Source: Arthrobacter ramosus (GTDB lineage Bacteria; Actinomycetota; Actinomycetes; Actinomycetales; Micrococcaceae). From it: 64,000 bases of DNA. Every line of letters begins with the position of its first letter. Within the stretch, counting starts at the first letter, position 1. The notes under the pieces were generated by a model. The model was not told the DNA's origin and ran no database searches. It saw only the letters and a program-made list of their open reading frames with translations. Location: positions 4,836,001 through 4,900,000 of the forward strand of contig NZ_BAAAWN010000001.1 in NCBI RefSeq assembly GCF_039535095.1. The letters are read 5' to 3'. The position numbers and the translations under genes were made by a program. Of this stretch, positions 13,788 to 23,046 are shown piece after piece.

Positions 13788-13845
13788 ACTGACTCGCAGT
13801 TGTTGTCGTTTTGGGAGCCCGGAACGACAACTACTGCCAGTCAGT
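13788..13845. repeat. dispersed palindromic repeat, copy A
   Basis: An imperfect 23-bp inverted repeat around a 12-base spacer. The left arm starts ACTGACTCGCAGT and the right arm ends CCAGTCAGT, with two mismatches between arms. It overlaps the dnaN stop codon. Related copies lie at 44304-44353 and 56136-56197, all at gene ends. Confidence 0.8.
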
Positions 13846-14965
13846 TGGGGAGGCGGACGGGCATGACGAGGTAGCGGTAGTCGCCCTTGTCATCGCCGTC
13901 GGCGTCAACCTGCGCGGTGATCATGGCCGGCTTGGGCGCCGTGGTGAAGGAGAAGCGCACGAACTTGGTCTCGATCACGCTCAGGCCTTCCACGAGGTAA
14001 TGCGGGTTGAACGCCACCGTGATGTCTTCACCGCTGAGCTGGGCTTCCAGTTCCTCGGATGCCTGCGCGTCTTCGCCGGTACCGGCGTCGAGACTCAGTT
14101 GGCCCTGCGTGAACGCCAGGCGAACCGGCGTGTTTCGTTCGGCGACCAGGGACACGCGACGAACGGCTTCAACGAGTTCCTGCGTTTGGACCGTTGCGTG
14201 GATCGGCGTGGAATCCGGGAACAAGGACCGGATTTTGGGGTAGTCGCCGTCGACGAGCAAGGAAGTGGTGGTGCGCCCGCCGCTTTCGAAGCCAATGAGC
14301 CGGCTGTCGTCATCGGCGAGGGCGAGATGGATGTCGCCGCTGCTACCGAGGGTCTTGGCTACCTCGTTGAGGGTCTTGGATTTCACCAGGGCACTCGTGG
14401 AAATTCCCGGGGTGACGGGCTTCCACGGTACTTCTCGCATGGCGAGGCGGTAACGGTCCGTGGCGAGGAGGGTGATCATGTCATCCTCGATCTCCATCCG
14501 GACACCGGTGAGGATCGGCAGGGTGTCATCCCGGCTTGCGGCGATGATGACCTGCGAAACAGCCTGGGCGAAGGCGTCGCCGGGCAAGGTTCCACTGATG
14601 GCGGGAAGCGCCGGAAGCGGCGGGTATTCGGATTCCGGCATTGTGGCGAGATGGAAGCTGCTTCGACGGCACGTGAGGGTGACCTTGCTGCCATCGGTTT
14701 CGATTTCGACAGGAGCCGATGGGAGGCTGCGGCAGATATCTGCCAAAAGGCGCCCGGAAACCAGGATGGTTCCCTCGGTGGTGATGTCAGCTGGAATCTC
14801 AAGGCGCGCGGAGGTCTCGTAGTCAAAGCTCGAGAGACTCACTGTTCCGGCTTCTGCCTTGAGCAGGAGACCTGAGAGTACCGGGACGGGCGGCCGCGGA
14901 GACAAGGACCGGGCTGTCCATGTGACGGCTTCTGCCAGGACATCCCGCTCGACTCTGAACTTCAC
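13841..14965 (-). CDS. dnaN: DNA polymerase III sliding clamp (beta subunit)
   Basis: The 374-residue beta clamp forms a ring-shaped dimer that tethers polymerase and recruits repair and mismatch proteins. The three clamp domains are visible in order, starting with MKFRVERDVLAEAVTWTARS and including LATDRYRLAMREV in the second domain and NPHYLVEGL in the third. The C-terminus YLVMPVRLPN matches the conserved end near the hydrophobic peptide-binding pocket. The start is GTG at 14963-14965. The final codons and stop fall inside a dispersed palindromic repeat. Confidence 0.98.
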   Translation of the reverse strand: MKFRVERDVLAEAVTWTARSLSPRPPVPVLSGLLLKAEAGTVSLSSFDYETSARLEIPADITTEGTILVSGRLLADICRSLPSAPVEIETDGSKVTLTCRRSSFHLATMPESEYPPLPALPAISGTLPGDAFAQAVSQVIIAASRDDTLPILTGVRMEIEDDMITLLATDRYRLAMREVPWKPVTPGISTSALVKSKTLNEVAKTLGSSGDIHLALADDDSRLIGFESGGRTTTSLLVDGDYPKIRSLFPDSTPIHATVQTQELVEAVRRVSLVAERNTPVRLAFTQGQLSLDAGTGEDAQASEELEAQLSGEDITVAFNPHYLVEGLSVIETKFVRFSFTTAPKPAMITAQVDADGDDKGDYRYLVMPVRLPN

Positions 14966-15500
14966 GGAAGGGTGCCGCCTTTCATTGCTGCTGCCAGTGT
15001 TCCACCGGAAACTCCCCCAGGAGCCCCGAAAACCAGCGCCCGGAACCCGAAAGCTGCATGGTCCGCAGCGAGCGAACTACAAAGCAGCGCCAAGGATGGA
15101 CGCGATGCAGACAGCTTAGCCGGAACTTCGGGCATTAACCCATCCCCGGCCTGCTGGCTTGTGGTTCGAAGCAGCCACGGGCTGCGGCGTTGGGTGGGCG
15201 GAAGGAGATTGTTATTTGAGGGAATTCATTTTTTTGGGATTAGTAGTGTTAATAACCCCTGTGGAAACTGTGGATAACCGCCCCTGGACCCGCAGTTCCG
15301 CGGTTAAGCCCTGTTCACCATATGTGGGTGACAGGGGTTTTAAACAGGGTGTGGACGTGGATAACCCCCAGGCCCGTTTTTAACGATCCACAGACGGCTT
15401 AAGGGTTTTAAGCCCATTAACCGTGCTTGTCCCCTTAAGTATCCACAGGCTTATCCACATGTGCCTGTTAATAAGGTATGTAGTACCTCGAGGGAGTGAG
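14966..15500. other. oriC: oriC part 1: dnaN-dnaA intergenic region
   Basis: This 535-bp gap contains DnaA boxes (TTATNCACA type): perfect at 15269-15277 (minus) and 15451-15459 (plus), and with one mismatch at 15356-15364 and 15439-15447. An A+T-rich stretch around 15207-15260 includes a run of seven T and is the best candidate for the unwinding element. Short repeats of TTAAG/TTTTAA surround 15338-15420. The dnaA-dnaN gap is the standard actinobacterial oriC position. Confidence 0.85.
15207..15260. other. candidate DNA unwinding element in oriC
   Basis: An unusually A+T-rich stretch for this genome, with ATTGTTATTTGAGG, then ATTCATTTTTTTGGG and GTGTTAATAA, directly beside the DnaA box at 15269. 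Composition and position suggest the melting site; no experimental mark is visible in sequence. Confidence 0.5.
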
Positions 15501-16922
15501 TCAGGAATCGCGTTGTTGCTGCTTGATGCGGTTGGTTAGCTCAGTCACTTGGTTGTAGATCACACGGCGCTCGGCCATCAGTTCGCGAATCTTGCGGTCG
15601 GCGTGGATCACTGTGGTGTGGTCGCGGCCGCCAAGCTCCTGGCCGATCTTCGGCAGGGACATGTCCGTGAGCTCGCGGCACAGGTACATGGCGATCTGCC
15701 GCGCGGTCACCAAGGTGCGCGTGCGGGACTTGCTGCAAAGCTCTTCCATGCTGAGCTTGAAGTACTCGGCCGTCTGCTTCAGGATCTGGTCGGCCGTGAT
15801 CTCCTGGGCGCCGTCGTCGGTGATCAGGTCCTTCAGCACCATTTCGGCGAGGGCCACATCGACGGGCTGGCGGTTGAGGCTGGCGAACGCAGTGACGCGG
15901 ATCAGCGCGCCTTCGAGCTCGCGGATGTTGCTGGAGATCTTGGAAGCGATGTACTCCAAGGCGTCGTCGGGGGCGGACAATCCCTCGCTCTGGGCCTTCT
16001 TGCGGAGGATCGCAATGCGGGTTTCGAGTTCTGGCGGCTGGATATCGGTCAGCAGGCCCCATTCGAAACGGGACTTCATGCGGTCCTCGAAGCCGGCCAG
16101 TTGCTTGGGCGGGAGGTCCGAGGTGATGACCACCTGCTTGTTGTTGTTGTGCAGGGCGTTGAAGGTGTGGAAGAACTCCTCGAGCGTCCGGTCCTTGCCC
16201 GCCAGGAACTGGATGTCGTCAATCAGGAGCACGTCGACGTTGCGGTACGTGGTCTTGAAGCTGGCGCCTTCGTCGTCGCGGATGGAGTTGATGAAGTCGT
16301 TGGTGAACTCTTCGGAATTCACGTAGCGTACCCGGATGCCGCTGTAGAGACGGCGGGCATAGTGGCCGATCGCGTGCAGCAAGTGCGTCTTGCCGAGCCC
16401 GGAATCACCGTAGATGAACAGCGGGTTGTAAGCCTTGGCCGGTGCTTCCGCGACCGCGACCGCCGCAGCATGGGCAAAGCGGTTGGAAGAACCGATCACG
16501 AAGGTGTCAAAGACGTACTTCGGGTTGAGCCGGCCGAATTCGTGCGAAGTACTCGGCGGTGTGGGCTGCGGCTTCAGTTCGACGGCCAGGTCGTTCGCGG
16601 AAGAGAGTTCGACGGCGGGCACCGGCTCTTCGTGGATGGGCACCAGATCCGTGTCGACGTCGATCGCGCACCGGATGTCGTCGGAAAACACGCTGCGGAG
16701 GGCGTCATCGAGGGCGTCCTTGACTTGCGTCTGGAGAACCTCGCGGGTGAGCTCGTTGGGTACGGCCACCAGAAGGGTGGAGCCGATGAGGCCTTGCGCC
16801 TGCGCAAGGATGACGAAACCACGCTGCCGGGGTGTGACGCGATCGTCTTGTTCCAGCAGGCTCAGCACCCGCCGCCAGGAACTTCCGACCGTGTTGGCGT
16901 GGTTGGCTTCGTCTACCGTCAT
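15501..16922 (-). CDS. dnaA: chromosomal replication initiator protein DnaA
   Basis: A 473-residue AAA+ initiator that binds DnaA boxes and melts oriC. Domain I (residues ~1-90) starts [21 protein letters not shown] short linker follows, then AAA+ domain III with Walker [12 protein letters not shown] (about 172-182), Walker [14 protein letters not shown] and sensor motifs. Domain IV carries the DNA-binding signature [15 protein letters not shown]. The ATG at 16920-16922 has GAGGGA eight bases upstream; a TTG one codon earlier is less likely. It is flanked on both sides by DnaA-box-bearing gaps, which suits autoregulation. Confidence 0.98.
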   Translation of the reverse strand: MTVDEANHANTVGSSWRRVLSLLEQDDRVTPRQRGFVILAQAQGLIGSTLLVAVPNELTREVLQTQVKDALDDALRSVFSDDIRCAIDVDTDLVPIHEEPVPAVELSSANDLAVELKPQPTPPSTSHEFGRLNPKYVFDTFVIGSSNRFAHAAAVAVAEAPAKAYNPLFIYGDSGLGKTHLLHAIGHYARRLYSGIRVRYVNSEEFTNDFINSIRDDEGASFKTTYRNVDVLLIDDIQFLAGKDRTLEEFFHTFNALHNNNKQVVITSDLPPKQLAGFEDRMKSRFEWGLLTDIQPPELETRIAILRKKAQSEGLSAPDDALEYIASKISSNIRELEGALIRVTAFASLNRQPVDVALAEMVLKDLITDDGAQEITADQILKQTAEYFKLSMEELCSKSRTRTLVTARQIAMYLCRELTDMSLPKIGQELGGRDHTTVIHADRKIRELMAERRVIYNQVTELTNRIKQQQRDS

Positions 16923-17387
16923 CAATTGGTTCCCTCGAGTGCTTGCTTGCCTGGACTGCGGCAGCCGAAGGTCCGTGGCCGATCAAAGGGCGTGGATTCC
17001 GAACCGAATCCACAGGGTTATGCACAGTCCGTGGATAATCGGCTACTGAGACACTCTAGGGGATGGAAACTCCAGAAGATAGCTGGGAAGAAGCTTGTGG
17101 ATAATTACACCGTTGTGGTTCTGAAACGGGGTCTGTGAGCCACTTCATCCACAGGCTGGCGGGGGTAGTTAGCCACAGCTGGGGATAGCGGGCACTGCGG
17201 CTCCCGGTTTGACCTGGAGGGTCTTTTTGCCCTAACGTTGTGAAGTCCTATGTGTCCGCTTTTTGACCGCCCGCATCTCCGGTAAATCCGGCGTTGGGCG
17301 GCGGCGGATACTCAATAAACTTAGCGTCGGCCAGTTCTTCCCCTTTTGATCGGGTGGGCGCACCTTTGATCCACTGGAGTAACTAAC
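16923..17387. other. oriC part 2: dnaA-rpmH intergenic region with DnaA boxes
   Basis: This gap of about 465 bp holds the divergent promoters of dnaA and rpmH. DnaA boxes: perfect at 17018-17026 (TTATGCACA) and 17096-17104 (TGTGGATAA, minus), with one mismatch at 17030-17038 and 17145-17153. The first two boxes are 12 bp apart start to start. The boxes lie just upstream of dnaA, so they may serve both origin function and dnaA autorepression. Confidence 0.75.
17209..17238 (+). promoter_or_regulatory. candidate rpmH promoter
   Basis: TTGACC (17209-17214) is followed after 18 bp by TAACGT (17233-17238), which fits TTGAcN and TANNNT. It would leave a leader of roughly 145 nt before rpmH. A second weaker possibility is TAAACT near 17315 with TTGGGC upstream. 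Confidence 0.4.
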
Positions 17388-17525
17388 GTGAGCAAGCGGA
17401 CTTTTCAGCCGAATAACCGCCGTCGGGCCAAGAAGCATGGCTTCCGCCTTCGTATGCGCACCCGTGCCGGCCGTGCCATCCTGGCCGCCCGTCGTGGCAA
17501 GGGCCGCGTCGAACTGTCGGCCTAA
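17388..17525 (+). CDS. rpmH: 50S ribosomal protein bL34
   Basis: A 45-residue, highly basic ribosomal protein beginning [19 protein letters not shown] and ending with a GRVELSA tail, as in the bL34 family. It starts at GTG (17388-17390), with GGAG at 17376-17379 as ribosome site. It is the first gene of the rpmH-rnpA-yidD-yidC-jag-rsmG cluster that runs divergently from dnaA in most bacteria. Confidence 0.98.
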   Translation: MSKRTFQPNNRRRAKKHGFRLRMRTRAGRAILAARRGKGRVELSA

Positions 17526-17565
17526 ATAACTGACTCGTCGGTCAGCCTTCCAAGCGAGTTAATAG

Positions 17566-17973
17566 GTGCTAGCCGCCCGTAACCGTCTACGGACTTCTAC
17601 CGACTTTTCAACAACTGTACGTTCCGGCGTCCGCAATGGACGCCGGAACTTAGTGTTATATACGGCATCTATTGGTGCCGGAGAACCGAGCCGCATCGGC
17701 TTCATCGTTTCCAAAGCTGTCGGGAACGCTGTGACCAGGAACCTCGTTAAGAGGAGACTGAGAGAAGCAGGTGCTTTGTCTTTGAATAGGCATGGCACGG
17801 GTCTTGCTGTTGTGGTCCGGGCGTTGCCCGCGGCTGCGACAGCGAGCTGGGACCAGCTGCTGACGGATTACAACGCCGCCTTGGCGGCAACCACGAAACG
17901 GCTCGGCGGATCCTCTCCGCGAGTTGTTTCGCCCACCCAGGGCACCACAACGGAAGGGACACCGCGTGCATGA
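17566..17973 (+). CDS. rnpA: ribonuclease P protein component
   Basis: A 135-residue basic protein subunit of RNase P, which removes 5' leaders from tRNA precursors together with the RNA subunit (not in this window). It begins MLAARNRLRTSTDFSTTVRSG at a GTG and contains the RNR-type signature (AVTRNLVKRRLREAG). The C-terminal ~25 residues are a polar tail beyond the family core. The Shine-Dalgarno sequence is weak. It overlaps yidD by 8 bp. Confidence 0.96.
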   Translation: MLAARNRLRTSTDFSTTVRSGVRNGRRNLVLYTASIGAGEPSRIGFIVSKAVGNAVTRNLVKRRLREAGALSLNRHGTGLAVVVRALPAAATASWDQLLTDYNAALAATTKRLGGSSPRVVSPTQGTTTEGTPRA

Positions 17974-18364
17974 GCTGAACGCCGCCGTCGTCCGCTTCTT
18001 TAGAGTCGCTCCGGGGATCCTCGGAAAATTTCTGTGGGAGCTGCCGCGCAACGTCCTCATCATCTTGTTGAAGACGTATCGCAGGATCATCTCTCCCTTG
18101 TACGGCCAGGTGTGCCGATTCTTCCCATCCTGCTCGGCGTATGCCCTCGAAGCGGTGACGGTACATGGTGCCGTCAAGGGAAGTTGGCTCGCAGTGCGGC
18201 GCCTTGCGCGTTGCCACCCCTGGAACGCCGGCGGCGTGGACCACGTCCCCGCCGGACATCGTCACTGGCCCGAAGGCCAGACGCCCACAATTGTTGTACT
18301 GAACAACCCGGACCAGTTCCTGGCTGTGTGGTCTGATGAAGACGGTCGCCGCACAGCGGCCTGA
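17966..18364 (+). CDS. yidD: membrane protein insertion efficiency factor YidD
   Basis: A 132-residue YidD protein with the family core RRIISPLYGQVCRFFPSCSAYALEAVTVHGAVKGSWLAVRRLARCHPWNAGGVD, including the conserved CRF-PSCS and RCHPW Cys/His motifs. An amphipathic helix precedes it (RVAPGILGKFLWELP). The frame needs the GTG at 17966-17968; the ATG two bases later is in another frame. That start overlaps the rnpA stop, so translation is coupled. It assists membrane protein insertion beside YidC, whose gene follows after 17 bp. Confidence 0.93.
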   Translation: MHELNAAVVRFFRVAPGILGKFLWELPRNVLIILLKTYRRIISPLYGQVCRFFPSCSAYALEAVTVHGAVKGSWLAVRRLARCHPWNAGGVDHVPAGHRHWPEGQTPTIVVLNNPDQFLAVWSDEDGRRTAA

Positions 18365-18381
18365 GGAAATAGGGAAAACGT

Positions 18382-19359
18382 ATGGACATCTTTGGAACAA
18401 TTCTGGCCCCGTTCAAGTGGCTAGTGTCCGCGATCATGCTGGGGTTCCACGACGGGCTGAGTTTCATTGGCCTGCCGCCGGAGAACGGCTGGACCTGGAC
18501 GCTGTCCATCATCGGCTTGGTGCTGGTGATCCGTGCCGCCCTGATCCCTGTCTTCGTGAAGCAGATCAAGGCACAGCGGGGCATGCAGCTGCTTCAGCCT
18601 GACCTGAAGAAGATGCAGGCGAAGTACAAGGGCAAGACCGACCAGCTCTCCCGCCAGGCGATGGCGCAGGAACAGATGGCGCTGTACAAGAAGCACGGAA
18701 CCAACCCGTTCTCCGCTTGTTTGCCCATGCTGATCCAGATGCCGTTCTTCTTCGCGCTGTTCCAGGTGCTTTCCGGTATCACCCAGGCCCGCCAGAGCGG
18801 TATCGGCATCGGCGCCCTGAGCCACGACCAGGTGGTGCAGTTCGACGAATCCAGCATCTTCGGCGCACCGCTCTCGGCTTCCTTGCTTCACGGCGGTGGT
18901 CTCCCCGGATCCGATCAGACGATCGTGTGGGTCCTCTCCATCGTGATGATCCTGGCCATGACGGCGTCGCAGTTCATCACCCAGAAACAGATCATGGCCA
19001 AGAACATGTCCGAAGAGGCGATGGCCAGCCCGTTCATGCGCCAGCAGAAGATGATGCTCTACATCCTGCCGCTCGTTTTCGGTGTGGGTGGCATCAACTT
19101 CCCGATTGGTGTGCTCATCTACTGGACCACCACCAACCTTTGGACCATGGGCCAGCAGTTCTTTGTCATCCGCCGCATGCCGACGCCGGGTTCCCCCGCG
19201 GCGAGGGCGCTTGCTGAGCGTCGCGCCGCCAAGGGCTTGCCGTCCCACTCCCTCTTGGGCGGTAAGAAGGACGCAGACGTCGCTGCCGAAGTGGCCGCCG
19301 TCGAGGTCAAGGCACAGCAGCGCATCCAGCCACAACGTAAGAACAGGAAGAAGAAGTAA
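18382..19359 (+). CDS. yidC: membrane protein insertase YidC
   Basis: A 325-residue Oxa1/YidC/Alb3 insertase of the short Gram-positive type. It starts with the hydrophobic MDIFGTILAPFKWLVSAIML, lacks the large periplasmic domain of proteobacteria, and has the charged loop VFVKQIKAQRGMQLLQPDLKKMQ with the conserved hydrophilic-groove Arg. It then has NPFSACLPMLIQMPFFFALFQVL and the last two membrane segments (MLYILPLVFGVGGINFPIGVLIYW). The basic C-terminal tail (QRIQPQRKNRKKK) probably contacts the ribosome. Its stop overlaps the ATG of jag by one base. Confidence 0.97.
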   Translation: MDIFGTILAPFKWLVSAIMLGFHDGLSFIGLPPENGWTWTLSIIGLVLVIRAALIPVFVKQIKAQRGMQLLQPDLKKMQAKYKGKTDQLSRQAMAQEQMALYKKHGTNPFSACLPMLIQMPFFFALFQVLSGITQARQSGIGIGALSHDQVVQFDESSIFGAPLSASLLHGGGLPGSDQTIVWVLSIVMILAMTASQFITQKQIMAKNMSEEAMASPFMRQQKMMLYILPLVFGVGGINFPIGVLIYWTTTNLWTMGQQFFVIRRMPTPGSPAARALAERRAAKGLPSHSLLGGKKDADVAAEVAAVEVKAQQRIQPQRKNRKKK

Positions 19360-19934
19360 TGTCTGTTGAAAGCACCGAAGAGGCAACGGCCGCTGCCGCC
19401 GGGGAACTGGTAGAAGCCACAGAAGAAACTTCCGAAGAAGGCGCTGCTGCCGGCAGGGGCACTTCCGTGAGCCGCCTCGAGGAAGAGGGCGATATCGCCG
19501 CAGACTACCTTGAGGAACTCCTCGACATTGCCGATATCGACGGCGACATCGACATTGAGGTTCGCAACGGCCGCACCTACATCTCCATCGCGGCCGAAGA
19601 CGACTCCGAGGGGCTTGAGAGCCTGGTAGGCCGCGACGGTGAAGTGCTCGAAGCCCTTCAGGAACTTGCTCGCCTGTCCGTGCTGTCGGCGACCGAGAGC
19701 CGTTCCCGCCTGGTGCTCGACATCAACGGTTACCGCAAGGAACGTGCCGGCGATCTGCAGCAGATTGCCGAAGACGCCGTCGCGAAGGTCAAGGAGACCG
19801 GCGCCTCTGTTGCGCTTGCACCTATGAGCGCCTACGAGCGCAAGATTGTGCACGATGCTGTTGCGGACCTCGGTTTCGTATCCGAGTCCGAGGGCGAAGG
19901 CGCTGGCCGCCACATCGTGGTTTCGGCCGACTAA
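19359..19934 (+). CDS. jag: Jag/KhpB RNA-binding protein (KH and R3H domains)
   Basis: A 191-residue RNA-binding protein. Residues 1-45 are an acidic, disordered N-terminus, whereas other bacteria often have a Jag-N domain. The KH domain is around residues 50-120, with the GRDGEVLEALQELARLSV loop in place of GxxG. The R3H domain is around residues 125-190, with the RxxxH-type motif APMSAYERKIVHDAVAD. KhpB works with KhpA in RNA metabolism and cell-envelope growth in Gram-positive bacteria. It overlaps yidC by one base. Confidence 0.93.
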   Translation: MSVESTEEATAAAAGELVEATEETSEEGAAAGRGTSVSRLEEEGDIAADYLEELLDIADIDGDIDIEVRNGRTYISIAAEDDSEGLESLVGRDGEVLEALQELARLSVLSATESRSRLVLDINGYRKERAGDLQQIAEDAVAKVKETGASVALAPMSAYERKIVHDAVADLGFVSESEGEGAGRHIVVSAD

Positions 19935-19940
19935 CGGATC

Positions 19941-20591
19941 ATGGTTGAAATCACGGCAGCCGAACTCCAGGCGGCAGAGAAGATCTTCGGTGACCGGCTT
20001 GGTCTCGCCCAGCGGTACGTAGAACATTTGGCGACATCAGGAACCGAGCGCGGGCTGATTGGCCCGCGCGAGGTTCCCCGCCTGTGGAGCCGGCACGTTC
20101 TCAATTGCGCCGTCATCGAGTCGGCAATAGCCCATGGCAGCCACGTTGCAGACGTCGGTTCGGGTGCCGGGCTTCCCGGCTTGTGCTTGGCGATTGCACG
20201 TCCCGATCTTGAACTCACGCTGATCGAACCCCTGGAGCGACGCGTCATTTGGCTTCAGGAAGTGGTGGACGACCTCGGGCTGGGCAATGTCACCGTCATG
20301 CGCACCCGGGCAGAGCTCGCAGTGGGAATGGTCGACGCGGACGTCGTCACGGCCAGGGCTGTCTCTGCCCTCTCCAAGCTCGCTGGTTTGACCATTCCCT
20401 TGCTTAACGGCAAGGGTGAAGTGGTTGCGATCAAGGGCCGCAGTGCTGCCGAGGAGATTGAGCAAGCTGCGAAAGTCATCCGCAGGCTCGGCGGCGTGGA
20501 AACGTCTGTTGTGGTTTGCGGGCAGGAGCTCTTGGAAGAACCCACCACAGTGGTGAGGATCGTCGTTAACAAACAGCGGAAGATCACTTAG
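19941..20591 (+). CDS. rsmG: 16S rRNA (guanine527-N7)-methyltransferase
   Basis: A 216-residue SAM-dependent methyltransferase that modifies G527 of 16S rRNA; loss gives low-level streptomycin resistance. The SAM-binding loop is HVADVGSGAGLPGLCLAIARPD (about residues 69-90), with LIEPLERRVIWLQEV as motif II and VTARAVSALSKLAGLTIPLL in the catalytic region. It begins six bases after jag ends. The order rsmG-parA-parB matches many bacteria. Confidence 0.96.
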   Translation: MVEITAAELQAAEKIFGDRLGLAQRYVEHLATSGTERGLIGPREVPRLWSRHVLNCAVIESAIAHGSHVADVGSGAGLPGLCLAIARPDLELTLIEPLERRVIWLQEVVDDLGLGNVTVMRTRAELAVGMVDADVVTARAVSALSKLAGLTIPLLNGKGEVVAIKGRSAAEEIEQAAKVIRRLGGVETSVVVCGQELLEEPTTVVRIVVNKQRKIT

Positions 20592-20671
20592 TTTCGGCGC
20601 TGTGTCCCGCGTGTCCGCAACTGAGCGGTTAAGCTAGAGAACGGCAGCTAGAGCCGAATGAGAGTGAGAGT

Positions 20672-21733
20672 GTGACAGTGGGCAGTAGCGAAACCTCCAC
20701 CCAGCGGATCCCGCCATTTATTTCCTTGGGGTCGGCTCGGGCCATGGCTGCACCCTCGGCGTCCTTTGAATCTGCGCTGATGCGCACGAATTCGGTTGCA
20801 AACGCCGCTGTTTCACGTGAAACGCTGATTGTCGGACACGACAACGTCATGGACTCCATCGACGACTCCAGCCCCATTGCGCGCCAGCTCGCCAACGAGA
20901 CCCGACGTCGCGAACGGCTGGTGGGACGCGAGCTTCCCAAGCCGGAGAAAACCCGTATTTTTACCGTGTCCAATCAAAAGGGCGGCGTCGGAAAGACCAC
21001 CACGACGGTCAACATTGCGGCCGCCTTGGCTTCCGCTGGACTCAATGTCCTGGTGATCGACATCGATCCCCAAGGCAATGCATCTACGGCTCTTGGTATT
21101 GAACACCACGCCGACGTCGACAGTATTTACGATGTGCTGATCAACGACCTTCCGCTGCGTGACGTTGTGGCTCCTTGCCCTGATATTCCCAATCTCATCT
21201 GCGCGCCGGCAACCATTCACCTCGCGGGCGCTGAGATTGAACTGGTTTCCCTCGTTGCACGCGAGCAGCGCCTGCGCCGCGCAATCGATGTGTATTCGAA
21301 AGAACGCGCGAAGAACGGTGAAGCTCGCCTGGACTTCATCTTCATCGACTGCCCGCCCAGCCTGGGCCTGCTGACCGTCAACGCCTTCTGCGCGGCCAGC
21401 GAGGTACTCATTCCCATCCAGTGTGAGTACTACGCATTGGAAGGCCTGAGCCAGCTGCTCAAGAACATCGAAATGATCCAGAAGCACCTCAATGCTGATC
21501 TGGTCGTTTCCACCATCCTCCTCACTATGTATGACGGCCGCACCAATCTGGCCGCGCAGGTGGCTTCCGAAGTCCGCCAACATTTTCCGGAGCAGGTTCT
21601 CGGCGCCGTGGTTCCACGCTCCGTGCGCATCTCGGAAGCTCCGAGCTATCAACAGACGGTGATGACCTACGATCCGTCATCCAGCGGCGCGTTGTCCTAC
21701 ATGGAAGCCGCCGCGGAAATCGCCGAGCGCTAG
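20672..21733 (+). CDS. parA: chromosome partitioning ATPase ParA (Soj)
   Basis: A 353-residue Walker-type ATPase that, with ParB and parS, segregates newly replicated origins. The first ~90 residues are an N-terminal extension typical of actinobacterial ParA. The deviant Walker A is KGGVGKTTTTVN (near residues 103-114), followed by DIDPQGNASTALG and the Walker B region FIFIDCPPSLG. The start is taken as GTG 20672. A perfect parS site lies inside the coding sequence at 20810-20823, where it encodes V-S-R-E-T. It is 67 bp upstream of parB. Confidence 0.96.
   Translation: MTVGSSETSTQRIPPFISLGSARAMAAPSASFESALMRTNSVANAAVSRETLIVGHDNVMDSIDDSSPIARQLANETRRRERLVGRELPKPEKTRIFTVSNQKGGVGKTTTTVNIAAALASAGLNVLVIDIDPQGNASTALGIEHHADVDSIYDVLINDLPLRDVVAPCPDIPNLICAPATIHLAGAEIELVSLVAREQRLRRAIDVYSKERAKNGEARLDFIFIDCPPSLGLLTVNAFCAASEVLIPIQCEYYALEGLSQLLKNIEMIQKHLNADLVVSTILLTMYDGRTNLAAQVASEVRQHFPEQVLGAVVPRSVRISEAPSYQQTVMTYDPSSSGALSYMEAAAEIAER
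20810..20823. promoter_or_regulatory. parS: parS site inside parA
   Basis: Perfect palindrome GTTTCACGTGAAAC, the canonical ParB-binding centromere site. It lies within parA codons for NAAVSRETLI, about 140 bp from the gene start. Confidence 0.95.
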
Positions 21734-21800
21734 ACTTCCTTAATCACTGCAATATCCTTGGCGGGCTCTATTCTTGCCATTCCACCGGAGGGACATACTA

Positions 21801-22988
21801 ATGAGCGAAAAGCGACGAGGCCTGGGTAGGGGTCTTGGGGCTCTCATTCCCAGCTCCGCTTCGGCTGGTGCATCGGGCAATGGCGTTCCGACGTCCCGCC
21901 CAGTGGACCTCTTCTTCCCTGAGGCGCGCAAGGCCCAGGAGACGGTGGATACCCCCGAGGTGCCTGAAACCGAAGTAGCGAAGAGCTCGCCTTCACGAGG
22001 CTCTTCGTCCAATAGTACGACGGCGGCAAAGACTCCTGCTGCGAAGTCGCCCGCCTCGAAGGTCACCGCCGATGACGGCGCGACCGCGTCTGAGCGGGCC
22101 GAGGCTACCACCGATGACGGTTTTTCTGAGTCGCTTCCCTCGGAATCGCCCGAGGTCCAACTAGTCGAGGTTCCCGGGGCGCGCTTCGCCGAAATCCCTG
22201 TCGGGGACATCCATCCCAACCGCAAGCAACCGCGCAGCGTCTTCGATGAGGACGACATGGCGGAGCTGGTTCACTCCGTCAAGGAAATAGGCGTCCTCCA
22301 GCCAATTGTTGTACGTACTTCAACCGAAAAGGGTGGAGAACCGTACGAACTGGTGATGGGTGAGCGGCGATGGAGGGCTGTACAGGCCGCCGGGCTCGAA
22401 ACCATCCCCGCGATTGTTCGCGATACCAACGATGACGACCTCCTGCGCGATGCTTTGCTGGAGAACCTCCACCGCAGCCAACTGAACCCCCTGGAAGAAG
22501 CAGCTGCCTACCAGCAACTCCTGGAGGACTTCGGTACCACCCACGAGCAGCTGGCCGATCGGATCGGACGTTCCCGGCCGCAGGTGTCTAACACTCTTCG
22601 TCTCCTTAAACTTCCTCCCCTCGTGCAGCGGCGCGTCGCGGCCAGTGTGCTCTCGGCCGGCCACGCACGTGCATTGCTCGCTCTTCCGGACGCAGCCGCG
22701 ATGGAGCGCCTCGCGCAGAAGATCGTCTCCGAGGGGATGTCCGTACGGGCCACTGAAGAAGCGGTGGCGTTGTACCAGGATCCTACGGTGCCGCCGAAGA
22801 ACAGTATCCCGCGCCCCAATGCACGCCATGAGCGCCTCGACTATCTTGCTTCTTCTCTTTCCGATCGACTGGACACGAACGTGAAGATCACGCTGGGTGC
22901 CCGAAAAGGTCGAGTCAGCATTGAGTTTGCCAGTGTTGAAGATCTGAACCGCATCATGGATGTTTTGTCTCCCGGAGATGAAGGCTAG
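21801..22988 (+). CDS. parB: chromosome partitioning protein ParB
   Basis: A 395-residue ParB: a CTP-dependent DNA clamp that loads at parS. It begins [19 protein letters not shown], the basic family N-terminus. A long acidic/Ala-Ser linker occupies ~residues 25-130, then the CTP-binding domain ([38 protein letters not shown], with GERRWRA), the HTH domain ([20 protein letters not shown]) and the C-terminal dimer domain. The ATG at 21801 has GGAGGGA upstream; an in-frame start at 21774 is less likely. A terminator and the parS-rich gene-free region follow it. Confidence 0.96.
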   Translation: MSEKRRGLGRGLGALIPSSASAGASGNGVPTSRPVDLFFPEARKAQETVDTPEVPETEVAKSSPSRGSSSNSTTAAKTPAAKSPASKVTADDGATASERAEATTDDGFSESLPSESPEVQLVEVPGARFAEIPVGDIHPNRKQPRSVFDEDDMAELVHSVKEIGVLQPIVVRTSTEKGGEPYELVMGERRWRAVQAAGLETIPAIVRDTNDDDLLRDALLENLHRSQLNPLEEAAAYQQLLEDFGTTHEQLADRIGRSRPQVSNTLRLLKLPPLVQRRVAASVLSAGHARALLALPDAAAMERLAQKIVSEGMSVRATEEAVALYQDPTVPPKNSIPRPNARHERLDYLASSLSDRLDTNVKITLGARKGRVSIEFASVEDLNRIMDVLSPGDEG

Positions 22989-23009
22989 TCGCTCGATTTC
23001 TACGGAATT

Positions 23010-23046
23010 GGGGTTTGCTTCTGCGGAGGCAGGCCCCATTTTCATT
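23010..23046 (+). terminator. terminator after parB
   Basis: GGGGTTTGC (23010-23018) pairs with GCAGGCCCC (23029-23037), with two G-U pairs, around a 10-base loop, and is followed by ATTTTCATTT. It is 22 bp after the parB stop and marks the left border of the gene-free region. Confidence 0.7.

Noticed and set aside
15549..17138. Open frame of 529 codons antisense to dnaA
   Set aside because: It runs through dnaA and the DnaA-box gap; composition bias only.
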